Shown: positions 1-7,234 of the stretch, one piece after another
How positions within the stretch are numbered: position 1 is the first letter of the stretch
How the letters are laid out: each line of letters starts with the position of its first letter
Assembly (NCBI RefSeq): GCF_029094505.1
Contig: NZ_CP119108.1
Location: 2,046,001 to 2,110,000, forward strand
Length of the DNA: 64,000 nt
Direction: 5' to 3'
From: Microbacterium horticulturae
GTDB taxonomy: Bacteria > Actinomycetota > Actinomycetes > Actinomycetales > Microbacteriaceae
Made by a program: the position numbers and the translations under genes
Notes under the pieces: generated by a model
The model's input: the letters and a program-made list of their open reading frames with translations, nothing else
The model's database searches: none
What the model was told of the DNA's origin: nothing

Positions 1-53
1 GCAGACTGCAGCAGATCGAGCAGCTGCAGCGCGCGCGCCGTCGTGTCGGCCAT
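1..53 (-). CDS. YafY/WYL-type transcriptional regulator, N-terminal fragment (runs off window)
   Basis: Only the first 17 codons are present, starting at an ATG whose complement lies at 51-53 and reading MADTTARALQLLDLLQS. That is the typical start of the HTH domain of YafY-like regulators, in which an N-terminal winged helix is followed by a ligand-sensing WYL domain. The rest lies outside the window. The gene is divergent from the VOC gene at 158 and probably controls it, an arrangement commonly seen for this family. Identity rests on a short N-terminus, so it is a reasoned guess. Confidence 0.6.
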   Translation of the reverse strand, partial: MADTTARALQLLDLLQS

Positions 54-71
54 TCTCCGATTCTAGATGCG

Positions 72-96
72 ATACCGGATAGCTTCGGCCCGGTAT
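72..96. promoter_or_regulatory. Inverted repeat between YafY-type regulator and VOC gene
   Basis: ATACCGG at 72-78 and CCGGTAT at 90-96 form perfect 7-base arms around an 11-base spacer. They sit in the roughly 100-base gap between two divergent genes, so this is a plausible regulator binding site. The assignment to the YafY-type protein is inference from position. Confidence 0.4.
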
Positions 97-157
97 ATGT
101 CCTAGCGTCGGATCCATACCCAGAACCGTGGGTCACGCGAATTACTGAGGAGACACC

Positions 158-604
158 ATGCGCATGGCAGCCACCCGCATCATCACCGACGACGTCGACA
201 CGCTCGTCTCGTTCTACGAGAAGGTCACCGGCATCACCGCCGAGCGATTGCACCCGATGTTCGCCGAGATCCGCACCGCGTCGGGCACTCTCGCCATTGC
301 CAGCTCGGCGACGGTCCCCTTGCTCGGCGAGGACGCGGCAGAAGCTCGCTCAAACCGCAGCATCATGCTGGACTTCCTCGTCGACGACGTCGATGCGACC
401 TACGCGACTCTTCGCGACTCCGCCATGGTGTTCGTCAACACGCCGACAGACATGCCATGGGGGAATCGCTCACTTCTCATCCGCGATCCCGATGGCAATC
501 TGATCAACTTCTTCACCCCGACCGCCGCGGACGCCCGGGACCGATTCGCGACAGCCGTTCCGCGTAGGAGCGCGCCCGCACCGGTGGAACGCGTGGGGTC
601 GTGA
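158..604 (+). CDS. VOC family protein (glyoxalase/bleomycin-resistance fold)
   Basis: A 148-residue single-domain vicinal-oxygen-chelate protein. Two beta-alpha-beta-beta-beta modules can be traced: the first holds ITDDVDTLVSFYEKVTGI, the second ends in the typical LLIRDPDGNLINFF near residues 108-121. The ATG at 158 has a good GAGGAG ribosome site 6 bases upstream. VOC proteins include glyoxalases, dioxygenases and drug-binding proteins; nothing here fixes a substrate. It is divergent from a YafY-type regulator and may be a stress or xenobiotic-response gene under its control. Confidence 0.85.
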   Translation: MRMAATRIITDDVDTLVSFYEKVTGITAERLHPMFAEIRTASGTLAIASSATVPLLGEDAAEARSNRSIMLDFLVDDVDATYATLRDSAMVFVNTPTDMPWGNRSLLIRDPDGNLINFFTPTAADARDRFATAVPRRSAPAPVERVGS

Positions 605-666
605 AGGTGCGACCCCACGCGGGGAAAAGTCACACGGGCAGCCGAGGGGCCCCGAGCGCGCTGGTT

Positions 667-1362
667 TCAGGAGAAGAGCTGTCGCAGCGCGTCAAGGTCG
701 CCGGCGTCGACCACCTTCTGGACCGCGTCGATGGTGTCTTGGTTCGTGAACATGCCCTTGAGCGTGTCATTCCAAATCGCCCGGACGGCGGTAACGTCGC
801 CTGCGTCGACCGCCGCGCCCGCCGCGGTGATGGCGTTCTGGTAAGGGATCTGCTGGAACCCGGCCTCCGCATCCATCGGGTTGAAGAACGGCACCCAGGG
901 AGTGTCGGGGTTCGGGCTGAGCCAGAGCACCTGGCCCGGCTGAATCATGCGTGTGTGGTTCATCGAGTCGAGGCTCGGGTACGCGCAGAGCCGTTCAGCA
1001 ATGACGGCCTGGACGTCGCCGGGCGCAACAGTGTATGTCGAGGGGTTGCCGTCGTCGAAGGTCACCGTGCCCTGCGCGAACTCTCGTGCGCCGAGATCTC
1101 GGAGAGGTGCCTGTCGCGCCCAGCTCCAGTCATCGGCGTAGCTGACGACCTCAGACATGCCGTCGCAGGTTGCCGGCTCGGTCGGCTCCGGCGTCGGTGT
1201 CGCCTCGGTGACCGGGTTAGCGATAGCTGCGGAGGTGGGTGCCTCGGGCGACTTGCCGGCGGCGTCGGCGGCTGTGGTGGCGGTGCACCCGGCGAGCGCG
1301 AGAGCGGTCAGGGCGAGGCCGGCGAAGGTCGTACTGAACTTGGCTGTGGACACGACATTCAT
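667..1362 (-). CDS. Secreted lipoprotein with LysM-like domain
   Basis: 231 residues from the ATG at 1362, chosen because a signal peptide begins directly there; an in-frame ATG at 1416 would add an unlikely leader. A hydrophobic stretch ends in a lipobox, LALAGC, so the mature protein should be lipid-anchored outside the membrane. A Pro/Thr/Glu-rich linker follows. The middle reads YTVAPGDVQAVIAERLC and then IQPGQVLWLSPN, which looks like a LysM-type peptidoglycan-binding module. The C-terminal third (NAITAAGAAVDAGDVTAVR onward) is Ala/Asp-rich and helical with no family recognised. It is probably a cell-wall-associated protein of unknown role. Confidence 0.65.
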   Translation of the reverse strand: MNVVSTAKFSTTFAGLALTALALAGCTATTAADAAGKSPEAPTSAAIANPVTEATPTPEPTEPATCDGMSEVVSYADDWSWARQAPLRDLGAREFAQGTVTFDDGNPSTYTVAPGDVQAVIAERLCAYPSLDSMNHTRMIQPGQVLWLSPNPDTPWVPFFNPMDAEAGFQQIPYQNAITAAGAAVDAGDVTAVRAIWNDTLKGMFTNQDTIDAVQKVVDAGDLDALRQLFS

Positions 1363-1504
1363 GTTTGCAGATGCGCGACCGGGAGCCGTCAACGCCGATC
1401 TGATGAACGAAGACACCAGGACCGCGATCTCCTCCAGTCGGGGTTTGGCCGAAGGGGTTCCGGAGCGGCGCTCCGTCGTGTCGAGCGCAGGTCAAGAGGT
1501 CACA

Positions 1505-2266
1505 CTATGACATGGCGGTCATGCCGCCATCTGCGGTGACGATGGAGCCGTTCATGAAGCTGGAACTGTCCGAAGCCAGGTACAGCGCCAGCGCTGCGAT
1601 ATCTTCGGGCCGCCCCATTGGAAGGTCTGAAACCGTCTTCAGCATCTCCTGCACTACGGGCCAATCGGTGTATTCGTGCATGGTCTTCAGGATGTCGGTG
1701 TCCACCATGCCCGGACATATGGCGTTCACCCGTATGCCCGTGCCGTTGTACATATGGGCGGAGTTCTTTGTGAGGCCGACAACCGCCCATTTTGACGAGA
1801 CGTAGGCCGCCCCGCCGACGCCGCCGACAAGCCCTGAGATGGATGAGATATTGATGATGTTGCCGCTACCCTTCTCTAAGAAGATGGGCACGGCACTGCG
1901 CATGGCGCGCAGAACGCCATGGATGTTGACGTCGTAGATCCGGTTCCATTGCTTCTCGCTGACCTGATGAGCAGGTTCGTAGTTGTCCACGACCCCCGCA
2001 TTGTTCACCAAGATGTCCAGCGTTCCGAAGGCGTCCACGGCCGCAGCGATCATGGCCTCGACGTCGGCCAGCCTCGCCACGTCGGCCCTCATCCATTCGG
2101 CCACCCCGCCGGCCCGTACGATGCCTTCGCCCGTGGCTTCCAGCTCTGCTTCCAGGACGTCAGCCAGGAAGACCTTCGCGCCTTCTTCGGCGTAGAGCTC
2201 GGCAATAGCCTTGCCGATGCCTTTCGCGGCTCCTGTGACGAGTGCCACCTTTCCGTCCAGCTTCAT
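1505..2266 (-). CDS. SDR family NAD(P)-dependent oxidoreductase
   Basis: 253 residues. The start is the ATG at 2266 (MKLDGKVALVTG), which has a GGAGAG ribosome site 6 bases upstream; an in-frame ATG 18 bases earlier lacks this. The Rossmann motif TGAAKGIG is near residues 11-18, NNAG near 90, the catalytic Ser in INISSISG near 140, and YVSSK with catalytic Tyr and Lys near 155-159. The C-terminus carries the usual FMNGSIVTADGG. This is a classical 3-oxoacyl-ACP-reductase-like SDR acting on an unknown alcohol or ketone. It stands alone, downstream of the decayed ychF-side islet. Confidence 0.88.
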   Translation of the reverse strand: MKLDGKVALVTGAAKGIGKAIAELYAEEGAKVFLADVLEAELEATGEGIVRAGGVAEWMRADVARLADVEAMIAAAVDAFGTLDILVNNAGVVDNYEPAHQVSEKQWNRIYDVNIHGVLRAMRSAVPIFLEKGSGNIINISSISGLVGGVGGAAYVSSKWAVVGLTKNSAHMYNGTGIRVNAICPGMVDTDILKTMHEYTDWPVVQEMLKTVSDLPMGRPEDIAALALYLASDSSSFMNGSIVTADGGMTAMS

Positions 2267-2280
2267 AGCGATCTCTCCTC

Positions 2281-2470
2281 TCATCTGGTACCCGGGGGAT
2301 CTACCCGGGTCTGCGACCCGCGACCCGGACGGCCCGATTCGCCGGCGCGAAGACGCCGGGCCGTGCGCTCCGCCACGCGGAAGGCATCCGTGACCACCTT
2401 GTCACGAGCGCGCATCTCGCACTCGCGGTACCAGCCGATGAAGTAGTCCACGCCGCCGTGGTCCCGCGCG
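2281..2470 (-). pseudogene. Possible gene remnant without a start
   Basis: An open frame read on the minus strand contains GGVDYFIGWYRECEMRAR followed by KVVTDAFRVAERTARRL and stops at 2281-2283. Composition looks coding, but there is no start codon and the frame closes upstream near 2507. I do not recognise the family. It could be the C-terminal relic of a lost gene in the islet next to ychF, or chance. Confidence 0.25.
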
Positions 2471-2485
2471 CCGAAGCAGGTGACC

Positions 2486-2838
2486 TCACCGCCGCTCTTT
2501 TTCCCGGCTCCCCAGCGGCCACGGTTCGTACTTCACGTCGGCGAAGTCGGCGAAGTCGGCGACCTCTGCGCGGAGGCGTGCTACGACATCCGCGCCATCC
2601 TTGCGCCACCGTTCGCGTGCCGCGTCACTCTTCCAACCATCGAACGGATCGAAGTTTGCGTCCCACAACGCGTTCCACTCGGCGATATCTCGCGTCAGTT
2701 CGTCTGACAGCCGTACATATCCGGAGTCGTCGCGTATCCGGCATCCCAGGTTGGCGTGGAGTTCTCCCAGAGCGGCCAATCGCGACCGTAGTCGGGAAAG
2801 AGACGAATCTCTCGCCGAGTTGGGGAGGAGCCTTCCAT
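2486..2838 (-). pseudogene. Frameshifted small conserved protein
   Basis: Two overlapping frames together make one plausible protein of about 117 residues. The first, from the ATG at 2838, contains REIRLFPDYGRDWPLWEN and TPDMYG, then hits a stop at 2695. The second continues with LSDELTRDIAEWNALWD, FDPFDGW and a VADFADVKYEPWPL-like end, stopping at 2486. The join is at about 2716, where one base appears lost just after the MYG codons. I remember small actinobacterial hypothetical proteins with this pattern. There is also a 9-base tandem repeat near the 3' end duplicating Phe-Ala-Asp. It is either a real pseudogene or a sequencing error. Confidence 0.6.
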
Positions 2839-2859
2839 GCGGAGCAGCCTACAAGGCGT

Positions 2860-2928
2860 CGTTTCCTCTCGCTTCGCTCGCTCAACGACCGGGGGTCAGG
2901 TCAGTTGTTGAACCGGGATTCCACCACG
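2860..2928. repeat. Partial copy of ychF 3' end and flank (copy B)
   Basis: These 69 bases match 4568-4636 with five differences by hand alignment. The shared segment holds a GCTCGCTCAACGACCGG intergenic motif and the last codons of ychF with its stop. Here those codons read VESRFNN then stop on the minus strand, with no ychF gene attached. This looks like a duplicated gene end left by an insertion or recombination at the ychF terminus. Confidence 0.7.
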
Positions 2929-3112
2929 CTCCGACACCGATCAGCGTTTGGTGTGCACCGCCAACATGTCACTCTGGAGGGTCCACGACGGCAGCGTTCG
3001 CGAAGACCGCCACGAGATCGTCGCGACCCCAACCCACCGAACGCTAGGGCGACCCCGCCGACAAGCCGTCGACGTCGGATCGCTGTCGGCGCGTCAAGGT
3101 AACGTCACCGAC

Positions 3113-3451
3113 ATGGGTGAGGATCCGGACGATGTCGTCGCCTTCCGCGACCGCGACGAGTTGTGGGCCTGGCTGGAGACGAACCACAATCAACACCCGG
3201 GAGTATGGGTGCGAATGCAGAAGTCCCGCAGCCCACGCCCTTCCGTCAGCTTCCACGACCTGCTGGAGGCAGGAATCGCGTTCGGCTGGAGCGAGAGCAA
3301 GCGCCGAGCGTCAGACTCGACGTCCTATCTGCAGCGCTTCACGCCCCGCCGTACCCGCGGCACGGCCTCGGCGCGCAACGTGGCCATCGCCGAACGACTG
3401 GAGCGCGAGGGCCGGATGACACCTGCAGGCCGGGAGGCACTCAGACGTTGA
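3113..3451 (+). pseudogene. Truncated YdeI/OmpD-associated family protein
   Basis: 112 residues from the ATG at 3113 (MGEDPDDVVAFRDRDELWAW). The family pattern is clear: PGVWVRMQKS, then SFHDLLEAGIAFGWSES, then YLQRFTPRR and ARNVAIAERLEREGRMTPAG. YdeI-family members of this type continue for roughly 60-80 more residues; here the frame ends just after GREALRR. The stop codon lies inside the ychF-end-like segment at 3441-3468, so the 3' part was replaced rather than simply mutated. It is probably non-functional. Confidence 0.65.
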
Positions 3452-3468
3452 ACCGGAACTCCATCGCG
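3441..3468. repeat. Second ychF-3'-end-like segment (copy C)
   Basis: 28 bases resemble the end of ychF at 4609-4636 with four differences, in the same orientation. Read on the minus strand it gives MEFRFNV followed by a stop, which is a usual C-terminus for YchF proteins. It supplies the stop codon that ends the truncated YdeI-like gene. The short length makes this copy less certain than 2860-2928. Confidence 0.45.
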
Positions 3469-3566
3469 TTTCGTCATCGATAGGCCAAGTTGTACGACGT
3501 GAGCCGGATGCCCGATGATCGAGCCGCCGAAGAAGCACGCGCGGATGTCCGGACGCTCTGCCGCGA

Positions 3567-3869
3567 TCACGCGACCCGCAGCGGCGTGATCCCCGCGTAG
3601 GAAGCGGCTCCGGCATCGCGGGCAAGCTCCAACTCGTACTGCGACTGGAGGTTCAGCCAGAACTGCGGGTCGACGCCGAAGTATTGCCCGAGGCGCAGAG
3701 CAGTATCGGCAGTGATCGCTCGCTTTCCGTGCACGATCTCATTGATCCGCCTCGGAGGCACCCCGATGGCCACTGCGACTTTGTTCTGCGTGATCCCGAA
3801 TCCATTGATGAAGTCCTCCATGAGGATTTCGCCAGGATGAATCGGCGGATACAGCTTCTCAGACATCAT
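3567..3869 (-). CDS. higA: HigA family addiction-module antitoxin
   Basis: 100 residues, starting at 3869, 6 bases after the toxin gene. The family hallmark IHPGEILMEDFINGFGITQ is near residues 10-28. It is followed by an XRE-type helix-turn-helix (QNKVAVAIGVPPRRINEIVHGKR) and FGVDPQFWLNLQSQYEL. HigA binds and neutralises the HigB RNase and represses the operon through its HTH. As usual for higBA, the toxin is encoded first. It lies among truncated genes, consistent with a mobile or selfish module. Confidence 0.93.
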   Translation of the reverse strand: MMSEKLYPPIHPGEILMEDFINGFGITQNKVAVAIGVPPRRINEIVHGKRAITADTALRLGQYFGVDPQFWLNLQSQYELELARDAGAASYAGITPLRVA

Positions 3870-3875
3870 TCCTCC

Positions 3876-4157
3876 TCAGTGGTAGTCCTCGATCGTCACG
3901 TCTTCCGGTCCGGCTTCGGTCCATCGAAAACAGATCCGCCACTGGTCGTTGATGCGGATGCTGTGCTGACCGCGTCGATCACCCTTCAACGCTTCCAGGC
4001 GATTTCCCGGAGGCACCCGCAGAGCCTCCAGCGTGCCCGCAGCATCCAGCAGATGCAGCTTCCTGTTGGCAGCTTTATGGATTCGTGAATCAATGTGCTT
4101 CGCGTACTCACGCAACCAGACAAGCTCAGTGTCGCGGTCACCGAAGGATCTGATCAC
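3876..4157 (-). CDS. higB: HigB/RelE-type toxin (ribosome-dependent mRNA interferase)
   Basis: 93 residues from the GTG at 4157 (MIRSFGDRDTELVWLREY when read from GTG), the usual HigB length; an ATG 18 bases upstream would extend it atypically. Conserved features are LLDAAGTLEALRVPPGNRLEALKGDR and the C-terminal SIRINDQWRICFRW. HigB cleaves mRNA on translating ribosomes. It is co-transcribed with higA and preceded by an inverted repeat at 4177-4207 that probably serves as operator. Confidence 0.93.
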   Translation of the reverse strand: MIRSFGDRDTELVWLREYAKHIDSRIHKAANRKLHLLDAAGTLEALRVPPGNRLEALKGDRRGQHSIRINDQWRICFRWTEAGPEDVTIEDYH

Positions 4158-4176
4158 ACGACCAGCATGACACATT

Positions 4177-4207
4177 TAACGTGTCGCGTCAATAACGTCA
4201 CACGTTA
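4177..4207 (-). promoter_or_regulatory. higBA operator candidate
   Basis: TAACGTGT (4177-4184) and ACACGTTA (4200-4207) are perfect 8-base inverted arms with a 15-base spacer, ending 19 bases before the higB start. A TTGACG -35-like hexamer on the minus strand (4187-4192) lies within the spacer. A second, shorter repeat (ATAACG/CGTTAT) overlaps it at 4193-4208. HigA-type antitoxins usually autorepress through such sites; binding here is inferred. Confidence 0.6.
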
Positions 4208-4521
4208 TCTGGCTCCATGAACAGCGCTACGTCTGCGCCCCGGAGGGCGTCCACGATCGAGTCAACCTCAGCGACTCCGATCTGGAAGTTGTTCCCGCGA
4301 CCGAACGGCTGACGAAGATCCCCGGTCAACCAGTTTCGCCCCACTCCACGCTCTTCAAGCATCACGTGAGCACCGTCACGCACGATGTACGCGAACCGCT
4401 CTTCCGGTCGCTCATAAGCGATCTCGAATCCGCACAGCCCGCACCAGAAGTCGACGCTTGCGCCGATCTCGGAGACGAGAAGCTCGGGGACGAGAGAGGG
4501 CTCAAGATCACGAGGAGACAC
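4198..4521 (-). pseudogene. Truncated VOC family protein (bleomycin-resistance-like)
   Basis: 107 residues from a GTG at 4521; the reading frame extends upstream but only into intergenic repeat. The N-terminal module is intact: VPELLVSEI, SVDFWCGLCGFEIAYERPEE and AYIVRDGAHVMLEE. The second module begins with NNFQIGVAEVDSIVDALRG and stops at ALFMEPDNV. Relatives continue for about 25-35 residues ending in a DPDGYLLRF-type strand, which supplies metal ligands. The stop lies inside the higBA operator, so the 3' end appears to have been lost where the toxin-antitoxin module joined. Confidence 0.65.
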
Positions 4522-4567
4522 CGAACTATCGTGCCAGTACAGCCTTGTCTGAAGTGCGCCGCCTGTA

Positions 4568-4636
4568 CGTTTCGTCTCGCTGCGCTCGCTCAACGACCGG
4601 GAGTCAGGTCAGTTGTTGAACCGGAACTCCACCACG
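4568..4636. repeat. ychF 3' end plus flanking motif (copy A, native)
   Basis: This is the native copy of the 69-base segment duplicated at 2860-2928. It joins an intergenic motif (GCTCGCTCAACGACCGG) to the last eight codons and stop of ychF. Similar GCTCGCTCAACGACC motifs are familiar to me between genes in Microbacterium. Confidence 0.7.
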
Positions 4637-5682
4637 TCGCCGTCCTGCATGACGTAGTCCTTGCCCTCCAGACGCGACTTGCCGTGGGCGCGCGCCTCGA
4701 CGACCGAACCGAGCTCGACGAGGTCGTCGAACGAGATGACCTCGGCCTTGATGAAGCCCTTCTCGAAGTCGGTGTGGATGACGCCGGCCGCAGCAGGCGC
4801 CTTCCAGCCCTTGCCGATCGTCCACGCACGGGCCTCCTTCGGGCCTGCCGTCAGGTATGTCTGCAGCCCGAGCGTGTCGAATCCGATGCGTGCCAGCTGA
4901 TCGAGACCTGACTCGTCCTGCCCGGTCGACGCCAGCAGCTCCGCGGCATCCTCCGGATCGAGGTCGATGAGCTCCGACTCGATCTTCGCGTCGAGGAAGA
5001 CCGCCTGAGCGGGAGCCACCAGCGCCGCCAGTTCCGCCTTGCGCGCGGCATCCGTCAGCACCGCCTCGTCCACGTTGAACACGAAGATGAACGGCTTCGC
5101 CGTCAGCAGTCCCAACTCCCTGATCGGCGCGAGGTCGACGCCCGACGCCGACAGCAGCACGCCGCGATCGAGGGCGTCCTTCGCCGCGATCGCAGCCTCG
5201 AGCACCGATTTGTCGATCTTGCGACCCTTGACTTCTTTCTCGTACCGCGTGATCGCCTTCTCGAGCGTCTGCAGGTCGGCCAGCATGAGCTCGGCGCCGA
5301 TCGTCTCGAGATCGTTCTTCGGGTTGACCTCGCCCTCGACGTGCACGACATCGTCGTCGGCGAACCCGCGCACGACCTGCGCGATGGCGTCGGCCTCGCG
5401 GATGTTCGCCAAGAACTGGTTGCCCAGCCCCTCGCCCTCGCTCGCTCCACGCACGATGCCGGCGATGTCGACGAACGACACGGTCGCCGGCACGATCCGC
5501 TCGCTGTGGAAGACCTCGGCGAGCCGGTCGAGCCGCTCGTCGGGCAGGTTCACCACCCCGATGTTGGGCTCGATCGTCGCGAACGGATAGTTCGCCGCGA
5601 GCACCTGGTTGCGGGTCAGGGCGTTGAACAGGGTGGACTTGCCGACGTTGGGCAGTCCGACGATTCCGATGGTGAGGGCCAC
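4609..5682 (-). CDS. ychF: Redox-regulated ATPase YchF (Obg-family)
   Basis: 357 residues, full length for the family. The P-loop GLPNVGKST is at about residues 9-17, DIAGIVRGASEGEGLGNQFL (switch and G3) near 72-91, and the specificity loop reads NVDE near 202-205 instead of NKxD, which is why YchF prefers ATP over GTP. The C-terminal TGS domain carries RAWTIGKGWKAPAAAGVIH and ends VVEFRFNN. YchF binds ribosomes and is linked to stress and translation control. Its 3' end is partly duplicated in the adjacent islet. Confidence 0.97.
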   Translation of the reverse strand: MALTIGIVGLPNVGKSTLFNALTRNQVLAANYPFATIEPNIGVVNLPDERLDRLAEVFHSERIVPATVSFVDIAGIVRGASEGEGLGNQFLANIREADAIAQVVRGFADDDVVHVEGEVNPKNDLETIGAELMLADLQTLEKAITRYEKEVKGRKIDKSVLEAAIAAKDALDRGVLLSASGVDLAPIRELGLLTAKPFIFVFNVDEAVLTDAARKAELAALVAPAQAVFLDAKIESELIDLDPEDAAELLASTGQDESGLDQLARIGFDTLGLQTYLTAGPKEARAWTIGKGWKAPAAAGVIHTDFEKGFIKAEVISFDDLVELGSVVEARAHGKSRLEGKDYVMQDGDVVEFRFNN

Positions 5683-5718
5683 GGGAGTCCAGTCTACGGG
5701 GGTGGATGCCGCGGCCCG

Positions 5719-6423
5719 TCAGCCCACGATGGCCAGGAGTCCTCGGAGGTCGGTGATCGCGTGGTCCGGATCAGACATCTTCTCCGCGCCCGTGCGATTG
5801 ATCCACACGGCGGTCAGGCCGGCTGAGGAGGCCCCGGCGACATCAGCCGACTGGTTGTCACCGACGTGCACGGTCGCTGCGGCATCGACCCCGAGCCGAT
5901 CGAGTGCGGTCCGAAAGATGCCGGCATCCGGCTTCTCCATACCCACCTCGCCCGACACGATCACGGCTTCGAACCCGTCGAGCCCCACTCTCTCGAGCTT
6001 CGCGCGCTGCACAGCACTCGGGCCGTTGGTGATGATCGCCGTCAGGATGCCGCGGGACCGCAGCGCCGTGAGAACCTCGGCTGCTTCCGGGTACAGCTCG
6101 TGCGCAGAGCTCTCGAGCTGCACGTGCAGGCGCACCGCGGCTTCGGTCGCCGTCGGATCATCCACTCCAACGGTCGCCAGCGCACGCCGCCAGACCTCGC
6201 GCGGAACCGCATCAGCGGGCAGGTCGCCACGCAGCCATGCGGAACCGGCCTCGGGCCAGTAGTCGTTCCAGGCGCGCTGGTTCGCCGCCGCGAGGACGTC
6301 GGCGTCGATGCCGCACCGTTCGCCGAGCTCGTATGCGACAGCACGCACGACCCGATCTGCGTTGTCGTCGCGGAGCAGCGTTCCGTCCAGGTCGAAACAG
6401 ACGGCGGTGATCGCGCCGCTCAC
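5719..6423 (-). CDS. HAD family hydrolase (phosphatase)
   Basis: 234 residues from a GTG at 6423 that overlaps the stop of the upstream methyltransferase gene (GTGA). Motif I is CFDLDGTLLRDDN near residues 9-21, motif II the Thr in AIITNGPS near 120, the motif III Lys in GMEKPDAGIF near 157, and motif IV VHVGDNQSADVAGA near 181-194. A cap domain lies between motifs I and II, as in YjjG/Gph-like nucleotidases and phosphoglycolate phosphatases. The substrate is unknown. It is translationally coupled to the methyltransferase. Confidence 0.85.
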   Translation of the reverse strand: MSGAITAVCFDLDGTLLRDDNADRVVRAVAYELGERCGIDADVLAAANQRAWNDYWPEAGSAWLRGDLPADAVPREVWRRALATVGVDDPTATEAAVRLHVQLESSAHELYPEAAEVLTALRSRGILTAIITNGPSAVQRAKLERVGLDGFEAVIVSGEVGMEKPDAGIFRTALDRLGVDAAATVHVGDNQSADVAGASSAGLTAVWINRTGAEKMSDPDHAITDLRGLLAIVG

Positions 6424-7169
6424 GGCCGCAGCGCCCGGAACACCGTGGTCACATAGGGCAGCTCGACGACCGTGTCGCCGACGGCATCGATGCGGTCGAA
6501 CACCGCGCCCAGCTCGCGGTCGATGCGCGCGCGCTCGGCGTCGTCGGCGGTGATGACGTAGCTGCGCGAGTGCGCCATGTCGAACAACGCGGCGCGGGTC
6601 ATCGGACGCACCCAGTGCCACGACTGCGACTCGAGAGCGCCGAACGGCTCGGCTACTGTCGGGCCACCTTCGGCGAGTATCACCTCCGCATTGCTGCCGT
6701 GCATGATGCGGGTCATCGCCGCGACCCACTCGACGGCCTCATCACGGATGTTCCAGACCAGCCCGAGCACGCCGCCCGGGCGCAACACCCGGCCCACCTC
6801 CGCCGAGGCGGCAGCCGGATCGACCCAGTGCCACGCCTGGCCGAACACCACCGCATCGAGCGCCCCGTCGGGAAGCGGCAGCGACTCCCCTGTTCCCGCG
6901 AACGTCGGCACACCGGGCACCGCCGCGCGCAGCGCGTCGAGCATCGCCGGATCGGGCTCGACCGCGACGACCTCGGCGTCGGCCTCTACCAGCGCACGCG
7001 TCAGCTTTCCGGTACCGGCTCCCACATCGGCCACGCGCACACGGCGCCCGTCCGTGCGCACCGGCTGCAGCATCCACTCCGCCGCTTCCGCCGGGTACTC
7101 GGGGCGTCCCGCTTCATACGCATCGGTGGCGGCACCGAACGACCGCGACATCTCTTCACGTGTGGCCAT
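6420..7169 (-). CDS. Class I SAM-dependent methyltransferase
   Basis: 249 residues. The N-terminal SFGAATDAYEAGRPEYP is typical of the UbiE/YafE-like group. The SAM motif I is VADVGAGTGKLTRAL near residues 41-55, an acidic ribose-binding residue is in VVAVEPDPAML, and LDAVVFGQAWHWVDP follows as motif II. The acceptor is unknown. The coupled downstream HAD gene suggests a two-gene operon. Confidence 0.85.
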   Translation of the reverse strand: MATREEMSRSFGAATDAYEAGRPEYPAEAAEWMLQPVRTDGRRVRVADVGAGTGKLTRALVEADAEVVAVEPDPAMLDALRAAVPGVPTFAGTGESLPLPDGALDAVVFGQAWHWVDPAAASAEVGRVLRPGGVLGLVWNIRDEAVEWVAAMTRIMHGSNAEVILAEGGPTVAEPFGALESQSWHWVRPMTRAALFDMAHSRSYVITADDAERARIDRELGAVFDRIDAVGDTVVELPYVTTVFRALRP

Positions 7170-7234
7170 GACCTCACCCTACGGCGCGCCTCGCCGCGGT
7201 GGCGTGTCTCGCAGGTGAAAGTGGATCCGTGCCC

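Noticed and set aside
601..1539. 312-codon plus-strand frame opposite the lipoprotein
   Set aside because: No domain, Arg/Gly-rich composition, and a convincing lipoprotein lies on the other strand.
3452..3566. Possible gene fragment (RACFFGGSIIGHP frame) between the YdeI remnant and higA
   Set aside because: No start codon with support, three frames equally open, and no family pattern.
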